From positions 10,999,467-11,063,466 of the forward strand of contig OZ007513.1 in the NCBI GenBank assembly GCA_963931865.1: a stretch of DNA of 64,000 nucleotides, read 5' to 3'. This DNA is from Axinella damicornis (Eukaryota > Porifera > Demospongiae > Axinellida > Axinellidae). Both the position numbers and the translations under genes were made by a program. The notes beneath the pieces are model-generated. The model was not told the DNA's origin, made no database searches, and was given only the letters and a program-made list of their open reading frames with translations. Below, one piece after another: positions 10,634 through 20,200 of the stretch. Every line of letters starts with the position of its first letter. The stretch's first letter is position 1.

Positions 10634-10703
10634 CCATGACCTCCTGTGTAACCCTTTCCATGTTTCACTGGATAAAATCAATTTAACTAACTAACTAACT
10701 AAC

Positions 10704-11401
10704 TGACCAGACATGGTTCGTGTCTGGTCGGTGTCCCGTCATCAGTGATGCTCGTGATGGGGAACACACGGCGACCAGACATGGTTCGTGTCTGGTCGGC
10801 GTCCTGTCATCAGTGATGCTCGTGATGGGGAACACACGGCGACCAGACATGGTTTGTGTCTGGTCGGCGTCCCGTCATCAGTGATGCTCGTGATGGGGAA
10901 CACACGGCGACCAGACATGGTTTGTGTCTGGTCGGCGTCCCGTCATCCGTGATGCTCGTGATGGGGAACACATGGCGGACCAGACATGGTTCGTGTCAGG
11001 TCGGCGTCCCGTCATCAGTGATGCTCGTGATGGGGAACACACGGCGACCAGACATGGTTCGTGTCTGGTCGGCGTCCCGTCATCAGTGATGTTCGTGATG
11101 GGAACACACGGCGACCTGACATGGTTCGTGTCAGGTCGGCGTCCCGTCATAAGTGATGCTCGTGATGGGGAACACACGGCGACCAGACATGGTTCGTGTC
11201 TGGTCGGTGTCCCGTCATCAGTGATGCTCGTGATGCTCGTGATGGGAAACACACGGCGACCTGACATGGTTCGTGTCTGGTCGGCTCCCGTCATCAGTGA
11301 TGCTCGTGATGGGGAACACACGGCGACCAGACATGGTTCGTGTCTGTTCGGCGTCCCATCTTCAGTGATGCTCGTGATGGGGAACACACGGTGACCTGAC
11401 A
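10704..11401 (-). repeat. Second 68-bp IDS-derived array, about 10 units
   Basis: Same unit as at 6664-8115, with its own variants: a unit with AGGTCGG instead of TGGTCGG, one with a doubled GATGCTCGT, and one with 67 bp. Preceded by a short AACT microsatellite (10683-10703). Confidence 0.93.
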
Positions 11402-11623
11402 GTAGGCTCGCTCAAACAACATGGACCTGGAAGCTAGCATGTTAATGTTAGGACTCTAAATGAGATCGTGGCCAGCCTAGTTCAGGTCGTAAGTCATCAA
11501 CAGCAAGAAACAGCACGTTTTTGTACTTCTGGAAATGAGCCTCACATTTTGGCAGAAAGCAAAAGGCAGCAGCAATCCCCAGAACAATTATAGCAGTGTA
11601 GATGAATGTCATGTCTGCTGCTT
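10704..11623 (-). pseudogene. IDS: Iduronate-2-sulfatase pseudogene 2
   Basis: On the minus strand from the acceptor at 11624: a start Met (11612), a hydrophobic leader ([17 protein letters not shown]), a basic/aromatic linker, then [15 protein letters not shown], which holds the metal-binding Asp pair of sulfatases. A 5-base loss just after that shifts the frame. The CSPSR block follows at 11400 and is at once expanded into the 68-bp array. The part after the array is lost at the gap. Unlike pseudogene 1, the first 45 codons are intact here. Confidence 0.83.
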
Positions 11624-11699
11624 CTAAGGACAATCAGATTAATTAAAAAAGGTACGGATTACTCATCGCTTAAAACACAAGTCTGTCACAATGGTTACA

Positions 11700-12240
11700 G
11701 CAAGCTGTTACTTAGTCTTACTCACCTGTCCAAAGTGTTGCCACAACTTGCAGTACCACACCCACTTTAAGAGAAGCCAGTGATCCTTAATTGACCTCTG
11801 AAGAGGAATTCATGGCAGAGATGAATCCTTTTATAAACTAAATTCATTTGGATTGAGTAGTAGCGGTTTGCAATTATCCAACAGAAGTGAGAGGCCATTG
11901 AGGTGGAAAGTACATGCACAGGACTACATACAAAGTGTCGTGACCCTGACTATTGAAAAGCCCTGACTTTGTGGCTCCGAATATCCATAACCATTGTTGA
12001 CCTGACTGTTTACATTTCCGTCATAGACTTCTGTCACTTATCATGCCATGCACCGATTTATGTTACTGCCACTCTATCGCTGCTATTTCACTTAATTTGT
12101 GTCCAAATTATTGAAGTCGTCACAAAGCATCAATATTCAGGGTCACCGGAATAATTTATACGGTTCTGTACTGTACCATCCGTGACAATTGGTTCCTGTA
12201 TTCTTATTGCCTCAAAGAGATTGATGCAAGATGGTGACGA
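11700..12240. repeat. Copy of segment 9106-9660
   Basis: Near-identical to 9106-9660, but without the poly-C run and the LINE next to it. It joins IDS pseudogene 2 to C-terminal fragment 2 just as 9106-9660 joins pseudogene 1 to fragment 1. Confidence 0.85.
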
Positions 12241-12515
12241 TGATAACGATGATAATTGCTGACCACGCTGTTAGCGTGCTGCAAGAGGGATGCTTTCTGT
12301 CAGTACCCCCACCCAGCTGATGGACTTCACACCATTCGTGGCCATCCACCCTTCAACAGCAATGAGCATGGGGACAACGTAATGGGGTATACTATGCGAG
12401 TTGACCAGTATCGCTTCTCTGAGTGGGTATGCTTCAAACGCACAACAGCGATTCCAAGCTGGGATGAAGTGTGGTGTACTGAACTGTACAACGGGCTAGC
12501 AAGCTAGAGCTACAG
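12207..12515 (+). pseudogene. IDS: IDS C-terminal fragment 2
   Basis: Same structure and deletion junction as the fragment at 9605-9925: QYPHPADG, then VMGYTMRVDQYRFSEWV and WDEVWCTELYN. It keeps codons CFKR that fragment 1 lost, and has a small deletion in the acidic repeat region before the junction. Confidence 0.8.
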
Positions 12516-12735
12516 CCTCTTGTGAATGAGCTGCGTAAGATGCTTCATGCTGGGTGGCATGCGGCTCTCCCACAAGTAGGTCAGCTTGAGATCATTACTT
12601 GGTATTGACACATTATTGCAAGTTTAGAGTTGATGTATTCTGTTTTGTACATGCAGCAGGCTGCATAGTGCGTAGCTGCGTATACATTGTGTTGCGTTTA
12701 CCATCATGGATAACACAGGTATAATATTTGCTTAC

Positions 12736-12764
12736 GGGGGGGGGGGGGGGGGGGGGGGGGGGGG
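12736..12764. repeat. Poly-G run (29)
   Basis: Uninterrupted G run; the Pro-rich ORF across it on the minus strand is an artefact. Confidence 0.95.
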
Positions 12765-12935
12765 TGCAAAGGTCATAGTGTTTTATTATTAATTTTTCTA
12801 CGAGTGACAATTAGTTTGAATGTCACACAGCACTACTACCCATGTTTTGTAAAAACCTATGAACGATGATCATTGCCATGGTTTTAATTGAACTATTAGT
12901 CATGTGACAGCAATACCCAGATTCAGTCCACCCCC

Positions 12936-12936
<1 letters not shown>

Positions 12937-12980
<44 letters not shown>
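12937..12980. repeat. Poly-C run (44)
   Basis: The longest homopolymer in the window; its true length is doubtful in any sequencing technology. Confidence 0.95.
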
Positions 12981-13006
12981 AGAATTGTAAGGAGAAAGGT
13001 GGAAGA

Positions 13007-13261
13007 TCAGCTGTTGATTGAAGCCTTGCAGCAGTCGAGTTTACGAGCAAGTTGTGCCTTTTCAGCAGAGTGAAGAGTGTATTTCAGTGGGTTTAAAGTT
13101 GATGTCACAGCTGTTCTTGCAACACCTTTCAACCAAGATCTTTCTTTGGCAGGAGTTCTGATGAGAATCTGATATATTAAGGCCCTACCCATACGCCATA
13201 ACTTTGCCCTAAGCAGAGAACAAAGTTTTCTATTAGGTTGCAGTTGGAAGTCAGATTTCAT
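13007..13261 (-). other. Unrecognised ORF of 84 codons
   Basis: A minus-strand frame with a mixed, protein-like composition (for example KLCSLLRAKLWRMGRALIY and LKGVARTAVTSTLN). I do not recognise a family. It ends next to the poly-C run, shows no clear splice sites and may be a remnant of a mobile element or chance. Confidence 0.2.
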
Positions 13262-13469
13262 TGTGGCCTTCCTCGTAATTTACAAGGTCAAGCTTTCTAT
13301 TGATAGAATAGGTAGACAAAATTTGTTCTAACTTTTATAAGAAGTGTCATATTAATCAAATGCTTTTCTTGTGTGGCAGAATGAGCATCAGGATCCAGCA
13401 TATTGTTTTCTACTTCTCCAGTGCCAATGTTGAGTAATAATTACTATAGGAGTAAATCCCTCAAGGGGT

Positions 13470-13485
13470 GGGGGGGGGGGGGGGG
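13470..13485. repeat. Poly-G run (16)
   Basis: Short uninterrupted G run in non-coding sequence. Confidence 0.9.
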
Positions 13486-13586
13486 ATTTCAAGGAGTCAC
13501 TCATTACCAACACCTAAGCACCAGTGACTGATTCTTAGACACCGTGAGTCACGTACAGCACGAGTGATTCATATACCTATGCTATA

Positions 13587-14164
13587 CAAGGTCAGCAAAT
13601 GCACAAGGGGACTACAAGTCAGCAAATGCACAAGGGGATCAATAATACTACAAAGTCAGCAAATGCACAGGAGGATCAATAATACTACAAAGTCAGCAAA
13701 TGCACAAGGGGATCAATAATACTACAAAATCAGCAAATGCACAAAGTCATCAAATGCACAAGGGGATCAATAATACTACAAAGTCAGCAAATGCACAAGA
13801 GGATCAATAATACTACAAAGTCAGCAAATGCACAAGGGGATCAATAATACTACAAAGTCAGCAAATGCACAAGGGGATCAATAATACTACAAAGTCAGCA
13901 AATGCACAAGGGGATCAATAATACTACAAAGTCAGCAAATGCACAAGGGGATCAATAATACTACAAAGTCAGCAAATGCACAAGGGGATCAATAATACTA
14001 CAAGGTCAGCAAATGCACAAGGGGATCAATAATACTACAAAGTCAGCAAATGCACAAGGGGATCAATAATACTACAAAGTCAGCAAATGCACAAGGGGAT
14101 CAATAATACTACAAAGTCAGCAAATGCACAAGGGGATCAATAATACTGCAAGGTGAGCAAATGC
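13587..14164. repeat. Minisatellite, 36-bp unit, about 15 copies
   Basis: Unit: AAGTCAGCAAATGCACAAGG followed by GGATCAATAATACTAC. Copies are very similar; the first two and one in the middle (about 13740) are shortened. It begins about 90 bp beyond the predicted stop of the oxidase-SMB gene (minus strand). Confidence 0.95.
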
Positions 14165-14249
14165 GCCAGACTACAGGAGCTAGCTAAGATCAAGTGCACT
14201 GTCTAACCTAGCCTAAAGGAGGTTCACACCCAGTTCACTGTGCTTGGAT

Positions 14250-14284
14250 TCACTGATTGAAGAAGAGTTCACGCCGCTGTGGTG
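14250..14284 (-). CDS. Candidate last coding exon of the oxidase-SMB gene
   Basis: An excellent acceptor (CTCTCTCTTCTTTCCTCACAG) precedes a phase-1 continuation that reads [11 protein letters not shown] and stops. Chosen because tract, phase and stop all fit; another last exon further down remains possible. Confidence 0.4.
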
Positions 14285-17200
14285 CTGTGAGGAAAGAAGA
14301 GAGAGGTCTGTCATACTACATTGCAGGCCTGTGTATACTAGTTGGGAGGGCCTGGTATCTTTCCTCATGTGAGTGACGTCGGGATATAGAACTGATGGTA
14401 GAACTGGTTTGATTGAACATGGGGGTACTGCATGGGGCTCAGAACAGCAGGAAGAGCTAAGGTACCAGGTAACTTATCATGCGTATCCAGCTAGTGGGGG
14501 GCGGCTGTTATTCACACCAAGAGTTGAACATGTAGTTGGTTGAACAATACGTGAAACTTTTTCATTCTTATTACATCATGGTCTAGAGCATGATGTAGAG
14601 CAACTTTGCCCAACTCGGGATTAGCTAGCTATAAAGAAGATCTTCTTCTTCTTTATAGCTAGCTAATCCCGAGTTGGGCAAAGTTGCTCATGTGAGAAAA
14701 GATACCAGGCCTTTGCCCTAGGCCCACTCTGCGATTCTGTACTGCAAGCGATGAAAAGCTGGGCGGGACCCGGGAACGAGGCTGGGCTAAGTGCACATAG
14801 CTAGTTGCCATGAACAGTTAGCTGTAATGTTACCAGTTGTTTATACATTCATCTGCTAACTAGTGGGAGGCTCTCTAACTAGACTAAAAGTAATGCTCTG
14901 GGACAAGTATTGGATGTTAATATATTCTTTGCCTGTGTGTTCTTACGGTAGCAGCCATTAGCGGTGATGTCATCACAGCAGGTGTGGAAGTAGTAGCAGG
15001 TGACATCACAGTAGCAGCCTGAGGCAGTCTTGCAGTCTCCCTCAGTACAGCAGCCACTGTGACCAGCTGCAGCACAGCCCTGATAGGTGGCAGCATCCAG
15101 GGCATGGCTGACAGCATCAACCAGGCCATCTGGAGGGACAAGACACATCACCATATCAACAAGATTAACTCTTAAACATGCTTATTGCAATTTGCAACTG
15201 ATCTATGTAGTGGGTTTTACCCCATGCTCGCGTGCACAGAAAGGGGTAGAGTGATTGCTTTGTCTGTCAAACGGGAGTCGTACGAAGAGCTGTGAAAATC
15301 GGTCTCTGTCCAAATTACTGAACGAAACCGCACCTCAGTTTCAACATTGATTACAGTATGCCAACTGCATTTGGCGGCTAGTAAAAGTAACTTGCGTCTA
15401 TTGTACAGCAGTTTTGGATTTGTTCTGATCATTATTTTCGCTTGAAAAGTCACCTTGAGCTTCAAAACTCAGGTCAGACATGTGTCATGAATGCATTCAC
15501 GTGATCGGTAGTGGGTGTGGCAACACAACATTTTTCAGGTGCACTTCACGCGCCAGTGGCTGAACACCCCTTTCTAAATCTGCCATTGGTCTAGGTGGCA
15601 TCCTCATTCCCACGTTAATTCTCTCCCACTCCCACCAAGCAAAGCAATTTAGCGGGAGAGAGCCTGGTACTACCAAGGGGGTGACACTCCCATACACGCT
15701 ATAGTCAGAACTGCGACCGGGCTTATCAGCGAATCTTGACCCCGTATACTAAGGAAAGGCTGCAGTCGCTACGCATTCTTCCGTATACTATCGGTGGTCA
15801 AGCGGTCAACGGCTAAATACAGCGCAGTCAAATGGTCAAGAGTCTTTTTGCGATGCGGTCAAGTGGTCAAGCAGCAAAAATGACGGTCAAGATTTCTTGA
15901 CCCCGGTCGCAGCTGTGACTACGACGTCAATGGGAATGTCACCCCTTTGTACTACTCCTACAGTTGTATGTCTTGAAACCACAAAGGGATTGCGAAGATC
16001 AAAATTATGTACCGTACTCCCCATAACTCATATAGGTAAAAGTAACGCCATACAGCTAACTGGAGCAGTTAGCTAGTGTGCTACCAGATGCTCCTTAATT
16101 TAATTATAATAGGACAGTACACACATACACTGTGCTGAGCGGTAACCTACGTAGCTATACTTCAATGTATCTGACTTACGTGTACGTGGGTTTCTACAAC
16201 CAATCGCAGCAATATCTGGGCAGCAGTTGCCGTACCGATAGCAATGAGAATCACAATAGCAGTTTCCCGCATCAACGCGGCAGCCCCTGCCTCGCTGATT
16301 GCAGCACCCACCAGTGAACCCTGCTTCACGACATGTGGTAGGGGCCGATGGCTGCTGAGTAGTGGGGGGAGCTATGAAGGAAGATGAGGTTAGATGCAAG
16401 CCTCATATAATGCAGGCGCAGGACTGTTCCTGTTCCTATGAACCTGACAATTACTCTCTATTCAGGATCTGATATACTAGTGTATCACTCAGAATACATT
16501 CTGCTGTCAAGCTGTTGCTAGCTATGTTTTGGTACAGTACCTGCTAGGAGGGACCATCATATGCACAGTAAGTACTCTAAGTTTGGGCCACTCTGATTCC
16601 AAAATGGTAATTTCCAATTTTGGGCCAATTTTATCCCGTGTCCATTCTATTGCTGCATTGTTTCGTGCATGCAGTGTTCAGTGGTTGGCTTGTATTGTAA
16701 TTGGGTGCGATTGTGGGTGTAAAAAGCGCAAGTAGATGTTTGTAGAATGGTGGCAATGTCATCCGGCATGGTGGAAATGGTGGATCCTTTGAGTGTTCGC
16801 TGTCCAATAATTTGTCACATTCTATAAGCAAGCAAGTGCACCCCACCCTTAGGATATATACGTAATACATAGAGTATGGCAGTCGAGTTCTGATACAGCC
16901 CCTCACCCTCGAGGCTGTGCCCCTGACCCTCGAGGCTGTGCCCCTCACCCTCGGGGCTGTGCCCCTCACCCTCGAGGTGGCTGTGTCCCTCACCCTCGGG
17001 GCTGTGCCCCTCACCCTCAAGGCTGTGCCCCTCACTGTGACCCTCGAGGCTGTGCCCCTCACCCTCGGGGCTGTGCCCCTCACCCTCGGGGCTGTGCCCC
17101 TCACCCTCGAGGCTGTGCCCCTAACCCTCGAGGCTGTGCCCCTCACCCTCGAGGCTGTGCCCCTCACCCTCGGGGCTGTGCCCCTCACCCTCGAGGTGGC

Positions 17201-20200
17201 TGTGTCCCTCACCCTCGGGGCTGTGCCCCTCACCCTCGAGGTGGCTGTGTCCCTCACCCTCGGGGCTGTGCCCCTCACCCTCGAGGCTGTGCCCCTCACT
17301 GTGACCCTCGAGGCTGTGCCCCTCACCCTCGGGGCTGTGACCTTCACCCTCGAGGCTGTGCCCCTCACCCTCAGGGCTGTGCCCCTCACCCTCGGGGCTG
17401 TGCCCCTCACCCTCGAGGCTGTGCCCCTCACCCTCGGGGTTGTGCCCCTCACCCTCGGGGCTGTGCCCCTCGACTGTGTAAGCCATACTGCACCGACTGA
17501 TGTATATGGGATTGCAAAGATCAAAACTATGTACCGTACTCCCCATAACACATATAGGTAAAAGTAACGCCATACAGCTAACTGGAGCAGTTAGCTAGTG
17601 TGCTACCAGATACTCCTTAATTTAATTATAATAGGACAGTGCACACATAGCTACACTGTGCTGAGCGGTAACCTACGTAGCTATACTTCAATGTATCTGA
17701 CTTACATGGGTTTCCACAACCAATCTCGGCAATATCCGGGCAGCAGTTGCCGTACCGATAGCAATAAGAATCACAATAGCAGTTTCCCGCATCAACGCGG
17801 CAGCCCCTGCCTCGCTGATTGCAGCACCCACCAGTGAACCCTGCTTCACGACATGTGGTTGGGGTCGATGGCTGCTGAGTAGTGGGGGGAGCTATGAAGG
17901 AAGATGAGGTTAGATGCAAACCTCATATAATGCAAGCGCAGGACTGTTCCTGTTCCTATGAACCTGACAATTACTCTCTATTTAGGATCTGATATACTAG
18001 TGTATCACTCAGAATATATTCTGCTGTCAAGCTGTTGCTAGCTAAGCTTTGCTGCAGTACGTACCTGCTAGGAGGGACCATCATATGTACAGTAAGTACT
18101 CTAAGTTTGGGCCACTGTGATTCCAAAATACAGAATGTAGTAATTTCCAATTTTGGGCCAATTTTATAAAATTTACCCCTTGTCCATTCTATGCTGCATT
18201 GTTTCATGCAGTGTTCAGTGGTTGGCTTGTATTGTAATTGGGTGCGATTGTGGGTGTAAAAAGTGCAAGTAGATTCTTGTAGAATGGTGGCAATGTCATC
18301 CGGCATGGTGGAAATGGTGGATCCTTTGAGTGTTCATTGTCCAATAATTTGTCACATTCTATAAGCAAGCAAGTGCGCCCCACCCTTAGGATATATAATA
18401 CATAGTGTATGGCAGTCGAGTGCTGATACAGCCCCTCACCCTTGAGGCTGTGCCCCTCACCCTCGAGGCTGTGCCCCTCACCCTCGAGGCTGTGCCCCTC
18501 ACCCTTGAGGCTGTGCCCCTCACCCTCGAGGTTGTGCCCCTCACCCTCGGGGGCTGTGCCCCTCACCCTCGGGGCTGTGCCCCTCACCTTCGGGGCTGTG
18601 CCCCTCACCCTCAAGGCTGTGCCCCTCACCCTCGAGGTGGCTGTGCCCCTCACCCTCGGGGCTGTGCCCCTCACCCTCGAGGCTGTGCCCCTCACCCTTG
18701 AGGCTGTGCCCCTCACCCTCAGGGCTGTGCCCCACACCCTCGGGGCTGTGCCCCTCACCCTCGAGGTTGTGCCCCTCACCCTCGGGGGCTGTGCCCCTCG
18801 GGATTGGTACTGTGTAAGCCATACTGCACCGACTGCCACATGTCCCACAGACTGTATTAGTACTGAGAAGTACATGTATTAGTAGCTACATATACCTTGA
18901 GTGGTTGCCTGTGTAGCTGGAACTGTGTAGGAAGATAAAAGGTGAAAGCATAATATCTAACTCCTGGCGTTTCGTCAATCTTCTCAAGGGCAGTCTAGCA
19001 TTGTAGGTTTATTCTACTTCAGGTATGTGACAGGCTGGGGGAAAACCCGGTCCTGCAAAATGTCCGAGCTGATTAGCTATAGTGACGAATGTCACTCATT
19101 AGCGAAAATGTGCTGCTATTAATTGGTCATCAAACCCTTGGACTACAAGATATTAGAGCATAAAGCCTGACTCTACTTCCATTCTGGTTCGACAATTATG
19201 CCCACAACTCAAGTTCTCTCATCAGATGTACATAAATGGATATAGTACACGGAAATATCATCACATTTGCATGAAAAACCACCACGTCTTTTGGGAGAGC
19301 TCACTAAACACACGTCTTTTGGGAGAGCTCACTAAACACACGTCTGTTGGGAGAGCTCACTAAACACACGTCTTTTGGGAGAGCTCACTAAACACACGTC
19401 TTTTGGGAGAGCTCACTAAACACACGTCTGTTGGGAGAGCTCACTAAACACACGTCTTTTGGGAGAGCTCACTAAACACACGTCTGTTGGGAGAGCTCAC
19501 TAAACACACGTCTGTTGGGAGAGCTCACTAAACACACGTCTTTTGGGAGAGCTCACTAAACACACGTCTTTTGGGAGAGCTCACTAAACACACGTCTGTT
19601 GGGAGAGCTCACTAAACACACGTCTGTTGGGAGAGCTCACTAAACACACGTCTGTTGGGAGAGGCTGAGCTCACGTCTGTTGCTGATTTGTGGATGTCCA
19701 ATCACTTTGAAATTTTGTTCTGTGGCAATAAGGTCAATTTATTTTAATGTGCTTGGTTTCTGATCAACTCGACAACCAACTGGCCTATAGTACTGGATAT
19801 GAAGAATTACTAGCTATACGATATTCGTGTACGAGAAACTTCACTGCGCTTTTGTCGATTTTAGCAAGTACATAGCGATATTATCTATTATTGTGCGGGA
19901 TTTGCGATCTTAGCCCCCCAGGTTTTTTTTGTATTGTTGCACCGTCCTTCTCATGCTCAAGTTTGATTTATGAGTTGTCGCAGATTATGCTCAGTGAGAA
20001 AGACACTGAAATTCATCCATTATTACTACTGGGAGAGCTCACTAACATTCATTAGTTCGATGAAAGCGCCTCTTCTTCCTATGACACCCCTTAATGAAAA
20101 ACCATTCCTACACCTATGTATGGTAGAACACTAAATAGCTTAAGTATACCAGCATTCTTTGAAAGTGGGCTTGTACATGTGTGGCTAAAAGCTTTGGATT

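Larger units (their letters stand above)
15985..18830 (-). repeat. Tandem duplication carrying an SMB exon and a minisatellite
   Basis: Unit 1 is about 15985-17512 and unit 2 about 17513-18830. They match along their length: ATGTACCGTACTCCCCATAA at the start, the SMB exon, a shared intron, TCCGGCATGGTGGAAATGG, the 21-bp array, and CATACTGCACCGACTG at the end. The two arrays differ in length. Confidence 0.9.

Noticed and set aside
10167..10694. ORFs of up to 175 codons
   Set aside because: They run through the 200-N gap.
16631..17561. Long open frames of 214 and 306 codons on both strands
   Set aside because: They follow from a 21-bp unit without stops. The protein would be a pure heptapeptide repeat on either strand, and the region is an intron between SMB exons.
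18204..18882. Open frames of 146 to 223 codons across array 2
   Set aside because: Same cause as above; composition is that of the minisatellite.
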